Shown: positions 1 through 10,451, counted from the first letter of the stretch. The stretch is DNA of 64,000 nt from Enterococcus viikkiensis (GCF_005405345.1 NZ_BJDW01000001.1:235607-299606); one strand, 5' to 3'. Notes: generated by a model not told the origin, from the letters alone. Translations and numbers: made by a program.

Positions 1-21
1 CCTACTCTCTGTTAAATAACG

Positions 22-962
22 CTATGCAAAAACAGTGTGCAACGTTATTTGTTCTGCGATATTTTGAAATGAGACGTTTGCTTCTAATTTTTGACTGGCA
101 GCTAAAACTTCAGCTAACAAGTTATTGGCTTTCACTACGCTTGTTTGCTGGTTTTTCAAGTCTCGATCCCGTTTTTCCTTGACAAAATAAGCCAGCAGTT
201 CAAAACAAAATTGCTGCTGCATTTTATCTTTAAAGGTCTTTACGAGCTTCTTCTGCACATAAATAAAAGCTTGCGGGTCATTTTTTTCGAGATAATTAAA
301 CCATTGAATAACGCTATCTCTAGCTTCATTAAACCATTCATCTTTTGAGATTTCAACAGCTTTTCCATAACTATTTGTTAAATTTGCTAATAGTTGTGCG
401 GTTTTGGTTGGGATTTGATCAGCTTCTAAGCGTGCTTGGAGATGTTCCTTTGATAATGCTTGAAAATGGATGATCTGACAACGAGAACGAATCGTAGGTA
501 ATATTTTTCCTAACGATTGCGTTTCTAAAATAATCATAAAATTCGCTGGCGGCTCTTCAAGAAATTTCAGCAAACTGTTTGCTGAATTGAGATTCATTTT
601 TTCTGCTTGATGGATGATTACAACCTTTTTTGCAGACTCAAAACCACTCTTTGCTAATTCGCTTTGCAACGCGCGAATTTGATCCACCTTGATTGACTGT
701 CCGTCTGGTTCGATTTCAACGACATCGGGGTGATCCTTACTATTTATTCGCAGACAATTATTGCACTTTTCACAGGGCATCCCAGCTTGTAAGTTCAAAC
801 AAAAAAGATGTTTCACAAACCACAGTGCCAATTCAGCTTTGCCAGTCCCTTGATCGCCTTCAAAAAGATAAGCATGAGCCATACGCCCATGCTCAAAACT
901 GTTTTGTAATTGGCGAAAAACGATCGGTTGAATGGTCTCGAGTCTTTTCGCTTCTTCCATCA

Positions 963-963
<1 letters not shown>
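22..963 (-). CDS. holB: DNA polymerase III subunit delta' (clamp loader)
   Basis: The product is the delta' subunit of the clamp loader that opens and loads the beta sliding clamp during replication. The 313-residue protein has the DnaX-like AAA+ layout: a P-loop-like GDQGTGKAEL near residue 39, a four-Cys zinc site (CLNLQAGMPCEKCNNC, about residues 55-70), an LLKFLEEPP segment near residue 131 and the sensor-1 region around TIRSRCQ. It is the last visible gene of the tmk-darA-holB run. Its ATG overlaps the darA stop by one base (TAATG), so translation is probably coupled. A second ATG follows immediately. The 21 bases beyond its stop hold an AGAGAG-like Shine-Dalgarno pattern, so the operon probably continues out of the window. 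Identification is firm. Confidence 0.96.
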
Positions 964-1951
<988 letters not shown>

Positions 1952-1996
1952 GTTCCTTGTCCCCCAAAATAATGATCTTCTCTATCTTCTATTTTC

Positions 1997-2029
1997 AAAA
2001 AAAAACCGTGAAAAAATTAAAGTTCACGG
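1997..2029 (-). terminator. Rho-independent terminator after recR
   Basis: On the minus strand CCGTGAA pairs with TTCACGG around a 10-base loop and is followed by a run of nine T. The hairpin overlaps the end of recR. It separates the dnaX-ybaB-recR transcript from tmk. Confidence 0.8.
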
Positions 2030-2613
2030 CGTCCTTCGACTGCTTTCAGCAAAGTAATCTCATCAGCATATTCAATATCACTGCCAACGGACAATCCATG
2101 GGCTAAGCGGGTCACTTTAATACCAGCTGGTTTGATCAAGCGCGACAAATACATCGCCGTAGCTTCTCCTTCAGTCGTCGCATTGGTAGCGATAATAACT
2201 TCTTTCACTTCATCATCATGCAGCCGTTTGATTAACGGTGCAATATTAATATCTTCCGGTCCGGTTCCTTCCATGGGTGACAACACTCCGTGGAGAACGT
2301 GATAAAGTCCGTGGTACTCACGAACCTTTTCCATCGACATGACATCTTTGGGTTCCTCCACTACTAAGATCGTACTACGATCACGAGTCGTATCTGAGCA
2401 TATCTCACAAGGATCCTCTTCCGTGATATTACCACAGATGCTGCAAAAGCGCAGGTCACGCTTGACACTGATCAATGAACGGGCGAACTCATTAACGGAT
2501 TCGTCCTTCATATCAATCGTGAAAAAAGCCAAACGAGTCGCAGTTTTTTGTCCGATCCCAGGAAGCTTCATATAGCTTTCAATCAGTTTCGCAATTGGTT
2601 CTGGATAGTGCAT
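2017..2613 (-). CDS. recR: Recombination mediator RecR
   Basis: RecR works with RecF and RecO to load RecA at gaps. The 198-residue protein shows the N-terminal helix-hairpin-helix ([16 protein letters not shown]), the four-Cys zinc finger ([16 protein letters not shown], about residues 57-72) and the Toprim domain ([10 protein letters not shown] through [15 protein letters not shown]). It lies 28 bases downstream of ybaB in the conserved dnaX-ybaB-recR order. Its last codons are inside the terminator hairpin, which is compact but not unusual. Confidence 0.96.
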   Translation of the reverse strand: MHYPEPIAKLIESYMKLPGIGQKTATRLAFFTIDMKDESVNEFARSLISVKRDLRFCSICGNITEEDPCEICSDTTRDRSTILVVEEPKDVMSMEKVREYHGLYHVLHGVLSPMEGTGPEDINIAPLIKRLHDDEVKEVIIATNATTEGEATAMYLSRLIKPAGIKVTRLAHGLSVGSDIEYADEITLLKAVEGRREL

Positions 2614-2641
2614 TGTGTTCTTCCTTTCTGATCAAAGTCGC

Positions 2642-2956
2642 TTACATTCCAGGAAGTCCCTTTGTATATTTACCCATCGTTTGATCGGTCTCGGTAGTAA
2701 TTTTTTTAATCGCATCATTTACTGCTAACACAATCATATCTTGTAGCATTTCTGGATCTTCTGGATCAATCAGCTCAGGATTGATGGCCATTGTTTTCAT
2801 TGTTTTATCTCCAGTGAAGGTCACTGTAACTAGATCATTGGTCGAGCTACCAGTGAATTCTTTAGCATTTAATTCATCTTGAGCCTTCACCATTTCTTTT
2901 TGCATCTTCTGCATTTGTTTCATCATACCTTGCATATTTCCCATTCCGCGCATCAT
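2642..2956 (-). CDS. YbaB/EbfC nucleoid-associated protein
   Basis: This is a small DNA-binding protein of the YbaB/EbfC family, which forms dimers with a central beta sheet. The 104 residues start [16 protein letters not shown], the Met/Gln-rich N-terminus common in Bacillota, and contain the core [16 protein letters not shown] and the DLPEML-like helix ([12 protein letters not shown]). Two adjacent ATGs are possible starts after AAAGGAG. It sits between dnaX and recR, its conserved place. The exact cellular role of the family is not settled. Confidence 0.93.
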   Translation of the reverse strand: MMRGMGNMQGMMKQMQKMQKEMVKAQDELNAKEFTGSSTNDLVTVTFTGDKTMKTMAINPELIDPEDPEMLQDMIVLAVNDAIKKITTETDQTMGKYTKGLPGM

Positions 2957-2992
2957 TTTATTATTCGCTCCTTTAAGATTCTATCTTCTACT

Positions 2993-4726
2993 TTAATCTT
3001 CTTTAATTGTAACGAGATCACCAAACAAACTTTTCGCTTGTTCAACGACTTCATTGGTTTCTTTTGGCAATAAACTGATTTTTTCCTCTGAGTCACTCGC
3101 TTCCATCTCGATTGGACGGTCGTGATGTTGACTGAGAAAGGCTTGCCGTAAACGAGGCCAGCTTTCCCGAGTGATAAAGACAAACTCAGGGGTATAATTT
3201 TTGATCATCATGCTTAAACTGTTTTGTAAATTCAAGCGCAGCTCGTCATTACTGTCTGCTCGCTGACAAACGATCTCATAGTCAAAGGCGACTAACAATA
3301 ATGAAGGTCCGGCCGCCATTGGTTCACTGGCTTTTAACATCGCTCGCTGGGTTACCGGCAAAGCCATCAGCAAATCTTCCCATACATTTTTGACGTTAAG
3401 CAGATGATCCTTTGTCGCTTCACTTAATACTTGGTAGACCCGTTCAGTCGGCACACGATAACTATTAGCACTTTTCTTCGGTGCGGCCGCTTTACGTTCT
3501 TCTTTTTCAACTGTTGGATTGGCTTTTAATTGCTGCAACTCTTTCTGCACTTGTTGTAGTTGCGTTTTTAAAGCCGTCAGCTCTGCTTGATCCACTGGAT
3601 TTGTTGCTGGACTTACTTGAACATTCGCCGCGTTTGCTGCCGCAGTTTGCGGTGTTGCCAATTTTACCGTCGCAACTTCTAAATAAACATTCGCATGGTT
3701 AGTAAAGCGAATCTCATTTTGCGTATCACTTAAAATCTTGATCATCGAATACAAGCGCTCCGAAGCCGTTGTTTCAGCTAATTGCTTGAACGGATCGGTC
3801 AAATAGGCCGCGCGACTTTCCAAAAGTTTTGGGGCTTGCTGATACATCAATAAATCACGGCAGTACAATAATAAATCTTCTGTTAGACGGCGCGCTTCTT
3901 TTCCTTCCGCCAGAATATTTTCCAATACCTCTAACGCACTGCTGACATCTTGTTGTAAGCAAGCTCCGATGAAGCGGTCCATCATTTCAGTCGTTAAGCT
4001 GCCAGTCACGGCTAAGGCATCGGCTAACGTAATCGTCTCATTACTAAAAGAAATGGCTTGATCCAAAATACTCAACGCATCCCGCATCCCGCCTTCTGCC
4101 GCCCGCGCAATAACCGACAGTGCCTGTTCTTCATAAGGCTGATTGCTTTGCTCTAAAATGTAAGCCATTCGGCCAATGATCGCTGAGACACCAATCCGTT
4201 TGAAGTCAAACCGCTGTGTCCGCGAAATGATCGTCGCCGGTATCTTATGAGGCTCCGTTGTTGCTAAGACGAAGATCACATGCTCTTTCGGCTCTTCTAA
4301 CGTTTTTAACAACGCATTGAAGGCGCCCGTCGACAACATATGCACTTCATCGATGATATACACTTTATATTTTGCCGCTGTCGGCGCGTAGTTTGCCCGG
4401 TCACGGATAAAACGGATCTCTTCCACACCATTGTTGCTGGCGGCATCGATCTCAATGACATCTTCCTGCCGTCCTTCAGTAATCGAACGGCACATTTCAC
4501 ACTCGTTGCAAGGTTCCCCATCGACACTATTGGGACAATTGATGGCTTTGGCAAAAATTTTTGCCGCACTCGTCTTGCCTGTACCGCGGGGGCCGGTAAA
4601 TAAATAGGCGTGAGAAGTTTTCTGTTGTTGGATCGCATTTTTTAACGTTTTAGTAATCGCTTCTTGACCCACTAAGTCATCGAAACGCTGTGAACGCCAA
4701 ACGCGGTAAAGTGCTTGATACGCCAT
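2993..4726 (-). CDS. dnaX: DNA polymerase III subunits gamma/tau
   Basis: This is the clamp-loader ATPase that bridges polymerase cores and helicase. It has 577 aa. The AAA+ domain carries the P-loop GPRGTGKTS (about residues 45-53), a zinc site with Cys residues in CPNSVDGEPCNECEMC, Walker B VYIIDEVHMLS, the SRTQRFDF sensor region and domain III. After about residue 370 comes an Ala/Gln/Lys-rich linker with a short coiled coil (QLQQVQKELQQLK), then the tau C-terminal region. The ATG follows AGAGGGA. It heads the dnaX-ybaB-recR transcript. I saw no obvious slippage heptamer for making gamma. Confidence 0.96.
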   Translation of the reverse strand: MAYQALYRVWRSQRFDDLVGQEAITKTLKNAIQQQKTSHAYLFTGPRGTGKTSAAKIFAKAINCPNSVDGEPCNECEMCRSITEGRQEDVIEIDAASNNGVEEIRFIRDRANYAPTAAKYKVYIIDEVHMLSTGAFNALLKTLEEPKEHVIFVLATTEPHKIPATIISRTQRFDFKRIGVSAIIGRMAYILEQSNQPYEEQALSVIARAAEGGMRDALSILDQAISFSNETITLADALAVTGSLTTEMMDRFIGACLQQDVSSALEVLENILAEGKEARRLTEDLLLYCRDLLMYQQAPKLLESRAAYLTDPFKQLAETTASERLYSMIKILSDTQNEIRFTNHANVYLEVATVKLATPQTAAANAANVQVSPATNPVDQAELTALKTQLQQVQKELQQLKANPTVEKEERKAAAPKKSANSYRVPTERVYQVLSEATKDHLLNVKNVWEDLLMALPVTQRAMLKASEPMAAGPSLLLVAFDYEIVCQRADSNDELRLNLQNSLSMMIKNYTPEFVFITRESWPRLRQAFLSQHHDRPIEMEASDSEEKISLLPKETNEVVEQAKSLFGDLVTIKED

Positions 4727-4870
4727 ATTTTCCCTCTTTTCTTACAAAATCACTGCTTTTCATTATACGTGATTTTGGACAAAAAAACTATAAAAACCAA
4801 TTTTATCTAGCAATTGTTTAGGCTCTTTTAATTTGTCAGAGGGCTTCAATTCTATTTCAAAAAAAGCCTA

Positions 4871-4901
4871 TGGTATAATAAAAAAAACGTTTAATGGAGG
4901 G
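4871..4901 (+). promoter_or_regulatory. Extended -10 promoter and RBS of the SPFH gene
   Basis: TATAAT lies at 4874-4879 preceded by TG (extended -10). I see no good -35 at 16-18 bases. GGAGGG at 4897-4902 stands 5-6 bases before the ATG at 4908 and decides that start over in-frame ATGs further upstream. The +1 would fall close to 4886, so the 5' leader is very short. Confidence 0.6.
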
Positions 4902-4907
4902 ATTTTG

Positions 4908-6143
4908 ATGGGACTATTTAAAGCAGCAACTAGCAGTATCGGCGGTGGAATGGCAGATCAATGGCTAGAGGTCATTGAACCTGCCGACATGGGTCAGACA
5001 ACTGTCATGTCAAAGGGCGTTGCCGTACGTAAAGATGATAAGCGCGGTAGCAATAAAAAGGGCACCCAGGATGTTATCACCGACGGCTCTGTGATCCATG
5101 TCTATCCAAATATGATGATGCTCCTAGTAGACGGCGGAAAAATTATTGACTATACCGCTGAAGAAGGCTACTACACCGTAGAAAATAATTCTGCACCTTC
5201 AATGTTCAACGGCTCATTAAAGGATGCTGTGGCCGAAACCTTCAGCCGTTTCAAGTTTGGTGGTGTTACTCCGCAAAAACAACAAGTCTTCTATATTAAT
5301 TTACAAGAAATCAAAGGAATCAAATTTGGTACCAGTACTCCGTTGAATTATTTCGATAATTTTTATAATGCGGAGTTATTCTTACGGGCACATGGAACAT
5401 ATTCAATCAAAATTACCGACCCGATTCTATTTTTCGCCAACGCGATTCCTCGGAATATGGATCAAGTAGATATCAGCGACATCAATGAACAATACTTGCA
5501 AGAATTTTTGACTGGCTTACAAGCTTCTATCAATCAAATGTCCGCCGATGGTCAACGAATTTCTTACGTACCATCAAAAAGCTTAGAGCTAAGTAAATAC
5601 TTGGCGGATGCCTTGGATGATAGTTGGAGAGAACTACGTGGAATGGAAATTGTTTCAGTAGCCGTTGCCAGCATCTCTTACACGGACGATTCAACCAAGT
5701 TAATCAATATGCGCAATGAAGGCGCAATGCTAGGTGATGCAAGCGTCCGAGAAGGCTATGTGCAAGGCTCTGTCGCTCGTGGCATGGAAGCGGCTGGAAA
5801 AAACGACGCAGGAGCAACGACTGGTTTCTTCGGTATGGGAATGGGCATGAATGCTGGCGGCGATTTTTTGAACCAAGCTTCGCAAAGTAATAACCAACAG
5901 ATTCAGCAAAATCAACAAGCTCAACAAAAATCAGCAGATGATCAGTGGACTTGCCCAAAATGCGGCACGGAAAATACCGGTAAATTCTGTAGTAATTGCG
6001 GCGAACCAAAGCCCGCCCCCACAACAAGCGCAAAAATCCAAATGAAATGCAGCGAATGTGGTGAAGTCGTCGATTTAAGTAGCGGCGTTCCAAAATTCTG
6101 TCCTCACTGTGGCAAACCTTTTAAAGGAATTCCACTAGAGTAA
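4908..6143 (+). CDS. SPFH-domain protein with two zinc ribbons (YdjI-like)
   Basis: The protein has 411 aa from the ATG at 4908 (MGLFKAATSSIGGG). Residues 1 to about 290 form an SPFH/virion-core-like domain with the run DVITDGSVIHVYPNMMMLLV. A Gln/Asn-rich linker follows (QSNNQQIQQNQQAQQ). Two C-terminal zinc ribbons end it: CPKCG...CSNCG and CSECG...CPHCG. The domain order matches B. subtilis YdjI, which acts at the membrane with PspA, YdjG and YdjH in envelope stress. Here YdjG-like and YdjH-like genes follow, but no pspA is in the window. A role as a membrane-associated scaffold is inferred from that relationship. Confidence 0.82.
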   Translation: MGLFKAATSSIGGGMADQWLEVIEPADMGQTTVMSKGVAVRKDDKRGSNKKGTQDVITDGSVIHVYPNMMMLLVDGGKIIDYTAEEGYYTVENNSAPSMFNGSLKDAVAETFSRFKFGGVTPQKQQVFYINLQEIKGIKFGTSTPLNYFDNFYNAELFLRAHGTYSIKITDPILFFANAIPRNMDQVDISDINEQYLQEFLTGLQASINQMSADGQRISYVPSKSLELSKYLADALDDSWRELRGMEIVSVAVASISYTDDSTKLINMRNEGAMLGDASVREGYVQGSVARGMEAAGKNDAGATTGFFGMGMGMNAGGDFLNQASQSNNQQIQQNQQAQQKSADDQWTCPKCGTENTGKFCSNCGEPKPAPTTSAKIQMKCSECGEVVDLSSGVPKFCPHCGKPFKGIPLE

Positions 6144-6228
6144 CGATAATCAGCATATCGTTCTGCTTTTCACAGTACCTATTAGTAAAAAAGTTAGATC
6201 TGGTATTTGATCTAAAAAACAGTTTAGC

Positions 6229-6611
6229 GGAATGATATACGTGACAAAAATCAAGCCCATCTTTCGCTTTTTGAAAAATGAATTCATTAATACGAATTAG
6301 GATGCCAGTTCCTCTCTTCACAGTTTGCTTGGCTAAAAAAGATTTTAATGGTCAAAGAAGTAGCTGCGTGTGACGCATAGAGGAATGATATACGGCTTGA
6401 GAATCAAACTCATTTTTCAACTTTTTGAAAAATGAATTCATTAATACGAATTAGGATGCCAGTTCCTCTCTTCACAGTTTGCTTGGCTAAAAAAGATTTT
6501 TAATAGTCAAAGAAGAAGCTGCGTGTGACGCATAGAGGAATGATATACGGCTTGAGAATCAAACTCATTTTTCAACTTTTTGAAAAATGAATTCATTAAT
6601 ACGAATTAGGA
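6229..6611 (+). repeat. Tandem repeat, about 2.5 copies of a 153-155 bp unit
   Basis: The marker GGAATGATATACG recurs at 6229, 6382 and 6537. Copies 2 and 3 are nearly identical over their shared length; copy 1 differs in its left part. Each unit holds a hairpin (TCATTTTTCAA, CTTT loop, TTGAAAAATGA in copies 2 and 3), then TAATACGAATTAGGA. Inner copies continue TAGGATGCCAG, whereas the last runs into TAGGAGGACC, the ribosome site of the next gene. No ORF crosses it. This is the content of the 477-base gap 6144-6620. The unit resembles elements near 36.1, 38.8 and 51.7 kb. Confidence 0.92.
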
Positions 6612-6620
6612 GGACCTGCA

Positions 6621-7691
6621 ATGGCAGATGTAGTAACTCATCATTGCCCCAACTGTGGTGGACCTTTGACGTTTAATCCAAGTGATCAAAAATTTCACTG
6701 CGATTATTGCTTAAGTATTTTTACCGTGGAAGACATCGAAAAATTTGAAGCTAAAGAGCAGGTGACGACTAAAGAGGACACGGCGGCTACCGCGAACCCA
6801 ACAGACACGGTTTCCGGCGAGATGGATTTATTTCTCTGCCCCAGCTGTGGCGCCCAAATCGTCACGGATCATACGACTGCTGCAACCTATTGTTATTTTT
6901 GCCATAACCCCGTCGTGTTATCTGGACGATTGACCGGCGAATTTTTACCTAATAAGGTCTTGCCTTTTACCATTGATCGCGAAAAAGCCGTGGCTGATTT
7001 CTTGAATTGGGCACGTAAAAAACGTTTTGTTCCGAAAGATTTTTTCAATGAAGCACAGATTGAAAAAATGACTGGTGTTTATTTTCCTTATTGGGTAGTA
7101 GATGCTGAGACAATTGGGAGCTTAGCCGGCAAGGGAACCTCGTTAAGAGTCTGGATCGTTGGCGAATTAGAATATACGGAAACTAAAGTTTATCAAATTT
7201 TTCGTAAAGGAAAAGCTTCTATCAAGCACCTGACGAAAAATGCACTGACGAAAAATATTCAGCAAAAAATGGTGGAAGGTGTCCAACCTTTTTCCATTGA
7301 TCAAGCGGTGGATTTTCATACTGAATATTTATCTGGTTTCCAAGCAGAGAAGCGCGATATCGAAATCAAAGACTTAGCGCAGCAGATCGACCACGAATTA
7401 GATGAATACACGAAAGATTTATTGCAAGACACGATTTCCGGTTACACGACCTTCACGCCTGGCAATCAATCGACTCAGGTACAAAAACAGGACAATCATT
7501 ATATGCTCTTGCCTGTTTGGTTGGTAACTTATCAGGACAACTCGGACAAAACGTACTATTACGCGATGAACGGCCAATCGGGAAAAGTCAGCGGAGTGTT
7601 GCCGATTAGTTATAAACGCTTAGGACTCTTCTCTGGCGGAATTTTTGCGGCAGTCATGGCGCTTGCGATGATTGTGGGGTATTTTCTATGA
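6621..7691 (+). CDS. TFIIB-type zinc-ribbon membrane protein (YdjG-like)
   Basis: The protein has 356 aa. Two zinc ribbons lie in the N-terminal quarter: CPNCGG...CDYC (about residues 9-30) and CPSCGA...CYFC (about 73-93). A soluble region follows, with YFPYWVVDAET near residue 155 and MLLPVWLVTY near residue 295. One C-terminal membrane helix (GGIFAAVMALAMIVGYFL) anchors it. This is the YdjG layout. GGAGG at 6609-6613 precedes the ATG and lies at the edge of the tandem repeat. The stop overlaps the next start by four bases (ATGA), so the two are translationally coupled. Confidence 0.78.
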   Translation: MADVVTHHCPNCGGPLTFNPSDQKFHCDYCLSIFTVEDIEKFEAKEQVTTKEDTAATANPTDTVSGEMDLFLCPSCGAQIVTDHTTAATYCYFCHNPVVLSGRLTGEFLPNKVLPFTIDREKAVADFLNWARKKRFVPKDFFNEAQIEKMTGVYFPYWVVDAETIGSLAGKGTSLRVWIVGELEYTETKVYQIFRKGKASIKHLTKNALTKNIQQKMVEGVQPFSIDQAVDFHTEYLSGFQAEKRDIEIKDLAQQIDHELDEYTKDLLQDTISGYTTFTPGNQSTQVQKQDNHYMLLPVWLVTYQDNSDKTYYYAMNGQSGKVSGVLPISYKRLGLFSGGIFAAVMALAMIVGYFL

Positions 7692-8482
7692 AAAAAATAC
7701 TGTTCTTACTTGGTTTCTTCGTGTTGTTTAGTCCCTTGAAAGTCTTAGCAGCAGCAAATACTATCGATGACCAAGCCAACCTCCTTTCACCGGAAGAACG
7801 AACCGAATTAGCTGAGCGCGCTGACGCAATTAATGAAAAAATCAAGGGTGAAGTATTCATTCTAACAACCAATAACAACACCGAAGAGCCACGAAAATTT
7901 GCAGACGATCAACTGAGGGATCGGATTGGCAATAATCATAACGGGGCTTTGCTACTGTTGGATATGAATCAACGTGAAATTTATTTATCGACCTCCGGCA
8001 ATATGATCGATTTTGTAACAGACAAACGTCGCGATCAGTTACTAGACGATGTTAGCAGTGCCATGAGCGACGGAAATTATTATCAAGCCAGCACTGCCTA
8101 TCTAACTAATATCAAAAACTTCGTCGATGACGGCGTGCCTGGTGGCTCGTACCGCATTGATGAAAACACCGGTAAAATCACCTACTATAAATCCATCACA
8201 CCACTTGAACTTGCGATTGGGGTGCTCGTTGCGTCGATTGCGGCAATTGGCTTTTTTGTTTCGGTACGCTTGCGCTATCAATTAAAATCGGGAACCTACA
8301 AATACCCCTATCGCCAAAATGCGCAATTAGATCTAACAGAACGACAAGATCAATTAGTGAATTCATTTGTCACCACACGCCGCATTCCAAGGGCCTCCAA
8401 TAATAATGGCGGCGGGGGCGGCGGAAGTTCAACGCACTCTAGTGGTGGCGGGACTTTTGGTGGCGGTGGAAGAAGTTTTTAA
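7688..8482 (+). CDS. TPM-domain membrane protein (YdjH/YgcG-like)
   Basis: The protein has 264 aa. A signal peptide (MKKILFLLGFFVLFSPLKVLAAA) precedes a TPM domain (IDDQANLLSPEERTELAERA ... LLLLDMNQREIYLSTSGNM), a membrane helix near residues 177-195 (PLELAIGVLVASIAAIGFFV) and a C-terminal tail of Gly/Ser repeats (GGGGGGSSTHSSGGGTFGG). That tail is typical of this family. It overlaps the upstream zinc-ribbon gene by four bases and completes a YdjGHI-like set. Function is probably membrane-stress or membrane-protein turnover, by analogy only. Confidence 0.8.
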   Translation: MKKILFLLGFFVLFSPLKVLAAANTIDDQANLLSPEERTELAERADAINEKIKGEVFILTTNNNTEEPRKFADDQLRDRIGNNHNGALLLLDMNQREIYLSTSGNMIDFVTDKRRDQLLDDVSSAMSDGNYYQASTAYLTNIKNFVDDGVPGGSYRIDENTGKITYYKSITPLELAIGVLVASIAAIGFFVSVRLRYQLKSGTYKYPYRQNAQLDLTERQDQLVNSFVTTRRIPRASNNNGGGGGGSSTHSSGGGTFGGGGRSF

Positions 8483-8509
8483 CCACAAAAAGAATACCTG
8501 CTAATAAAG

Positions 8510-8549
8510 AACACCGAAGACAGCCAAAATTAATGGAATCTTCGGTGTT
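8510..8549 (+). terminator. Probable terminator after the YdjH-like gene
   Basis: AACACCGAAGA pairs with TCTTCGGTGTT in an 11-bp perfect stem. The following T tract is weak (TTCCGTGTATTTT), so termination may be partial. Confidence 0.6.
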
Positions 8550-8562
8550 TCCGTGTATTTTC

Positions 8563-8591
8563 TTGTATTCACCTAATGATTTTGCTAAACT
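8563..8591 (+). promoter_or_regulatory. Sigma-A-type promoter of dacA
   Basis: TTGTAT at 8563-8568, 17-base spacer, and TAAACT at 8586-8591 preceded by TGC. It lies 33 bases before the dacA ATG, which has AAAGGAG at a normal distance. Confidence 0.65.
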
Positions 8592-8623
8592 TTTAGGGTT
8601 AAGAGAAATAAAGGAGATTATCA

Positions 8624-9919
8624 ATGCATAAAAAGAAAAAATTCCCTCTCATTTTGGTTGTCTTAATTCTTTTCTGCCAGTCACTTGTAGGGATCACCGC
8701 TCGAGCGGCAGACGATTTTTCCGTCAACGCTAACGCCGGCTTTGCAATCGATGCAGACTCAGGAAAAGTTTTTTTCAATCAAGATGGCGACACACCAAAA
8801 GGGATCGCCTCAATCACTAAAACAATTACGGCATATCTTGTTTTAGATGCGATCAAACAGCAAAAAATTTCGTGGGATCAAGAAGTACCGATATCCGAGT
8901 ATGCGGAACAACTAAGCACCACCCCCGAATTATCAAACGTTACGTTAGTTCGTGATCAAAAGTATACAGTCAAAGACCTTTTTGAAGCCATGATTATTCA
9001 ATCCGCCAACGCGGCGGCTGTTGCTTTAGCTGAATTAGTCTCAGGCAATGAGCATACCTTCGTCGATCAAATGCGAGAACAAGTCAAACAATGGGGCATC
9101 ACAGATGCCACTATCATTAATGCCTCTGGTTTAAGCAATGTTTACCTTGGTGAACACCGTTACCCTGATACACAAGAAAACGATGAGAACCTGATGTCTG
9201 CCAGAGATGTGGCGATTATCGCTCAGCATCTGATCAAAGACTTTCCTGAGGTTTTAGAAACATCGAAAATCGCGAAGAAAGTTTTTGCCCCAAACACGAC
9301 TCATCCAGAAGAGATGGAGAACTGGAATTTGATGGTACTTGGCGGCAATGATCACAAAGACGGTGTAGATGGACTAAAGACCGGGACAACCGATTTAGCC
9401 GGTGCCTGTTTTGTGGGAACGATTCAAAAAGATGGACGCCGAGTGATTACGGTCATTTTGAATGCCCTAGATGAACCAAATAACAGCTCAGCTCGCTTTG
9501 TGGAAACAAACAAATTAATGGACTACTGCTTGACGAATTGGAGTCAGCAAGAAGTTACTGCTACTGGTCAAGAACCACCTAGCGGACAAAAAACACTAAA
9601 GGTTACCGATGGCAAAGAAAAGAAGGTATCACTAATCTTAGGTGCTCCGGTAAAATTATGGGTCCGCAATGATATGGATATCAAAAATCTAACAATCAAA
9701 GCGAACTTAGACCATTCTCTTTTAGATAATAATGCCATTATCGCGCCAGTTCATAAAAACGAAAAGATCGGAACCGTTAGTGTCCAGCTCGCACAAGACA
9801 ACTTAGGGTATCTGCAAAAAGATGAAGGTGCAACGACCGATCTACTAACAAAAACTGCGGTCGAGAAAGCCAACGTCTTTGAACTTCTCTGGAAGAAAAT
9901 CACAAATCTATTTGCTTAA
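8624..9919 (+). CDS. dacA: D-alanyl-D-alanine carboxypeptidase (PBP5 type)
   Basis: This low-molecular-weight penicillin-binding protein trims the terminal D-Ala of peptidoglycan stem peptides outside the membrane. The 431-aa protein has a signal peptide ending near TARAA, the nucleophile motif S63-I-T-K66, S127-A-N129 and K252-T-G254. A PBP5 C-terminal beta domain follows, then a short amphipathic C-terminal helix (VFELLWKKITNLFA), the usual membrane anchor. All three active-site motifs are intact. It is monocistronic, between its own promoter and a strong terminator. Confidence 0.95.
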   Translation: MHKKKKFPLILVVLILFCQSLVGITARAADDFSVNANAGFAIDADSGKVFFNQDGDTPKGIASITKTITAYLVLDAIKQQKISWDQEVPISEYAEQLSTTPELSNVTLVRDQKYTVKDLFEAMIIQSANAAAVALAELVSGNEHTFVDQMREQVKQWGITDATIINASGLSNVYLGEHRYPDTQENDENLMSARDVAIIAQHLIKDFPEVLETSKIAKKVFAPNTTHPEEMENWNLMVLGGNDHKDGVDGLKTGTTDLAGACFVGTIQKDGRRVITVILNALDEPNNSSARFVETNKLMDYCLTNWSQQEVTATGQEPPSGQKTLKVTDGKEKKVSLILGAPVKLWVRNDMDIKNLTIKANLDHSLLDNNAIIAPVHKNEKIGTVSVQLAQDNLGYLQKDEGATTDLLTKTAVEKANVFELLWKKITNLFA

Positions 9920-9923
9920 AACA

Positions 9924-9967
9924 AAAAACTTTCGACCGAATCAAATCCATCGGTCGAAAGTTTTTTT
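9924..9967. terminator. Bidirectional terminator between dacA and the GyrI-like gene
   Basis: ACTTTCGACCGA pairs with TCGGTCGAAAGT, with A and T tracts on the two sides. It can end both converging transcripts. Confidence 0.85.
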
Positions 9968-10451
9968 ATTTCTTTTTAAAGGGAAAATAGAGCTCCACTT
10001 CACCCTCCGCAAAATGTGGCAGATAATGTTCCTGAATTGCGCCGGCAAGCTCAAGCTTTTCTAACGGAAAGATCTCTCCCAGCATTAAATTCGTGGCATC
10101 TTCGATTTTTTCAGCACTGGCCTTGAGAGTCAAATAACTCATTGCTGGCAATTCCCAACGCACCCAACCTACGGGTGTTTCCGCATCCTTTGGTACTTGT
10201 ACACCGGCAAGATAACGGCCTTCCTCCTGCCACGGCTCTAACCAATGAGTACCATCACTCATTAAGCCCCACAGGTGTAAGTCCTCCATTTTTTGTCCAG
10301 CTAAAAGTCCGACAATTTCTTCAAAATGAGTATTCATTTGATCCCATAATAACGGCACCCATGATGATCCTTCTTCCGCCAAGCCGCGGCCTTCTTTCCC
10401 AATCACATCTAACGGTGGCAAATCCACTCGATTTACGCCTTCAATCTCCAT
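9966..10451 (-). CDS. GyrI-like small-molecule-binding domain protein
   Basis: The protein has 161 aa and no DNA-binding domain. The run LHLWGLMSDGTHWLEPWQEEG and YLAGVQVPKDAETPVGWVRWELP fits a GyrI/AraC effector-binding (SOUL-like) fold, with the conserved Glu-rich C-terminus ending in FAEGEVELYFPFKKK. Such proteins bind cationic or hydrophobic small molecules; the ligand here is unknown. The ATG at 10451 follows AGGAGG. It converges on dacA and shares that terminator. The assignment rests on pattern similarity. Confidence 0.6.
   Translation of the reverse strand: MEIEGVNRVDLPPLDVIGKEGRGLAEEGSSWVPLLWDQMNTHFEEIVGLLAGQKMEDLHLWGLMSDGTHWLEPWQEEGRYLAGVQVPKDAETPVGWVRWELPAMSYLTLKASAEKIEDATNLMLGEIFPLEKLELAGAIQEHYLPHFAEGEVELYFPFKKK

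Noticed and set aside
6121..6321. ORF of 66 codons on the minus strand
   Set aside because: It lies across the tandem-repeat edge and the end of the SPFH gene, lacks a ribosome site and has no family likeness.
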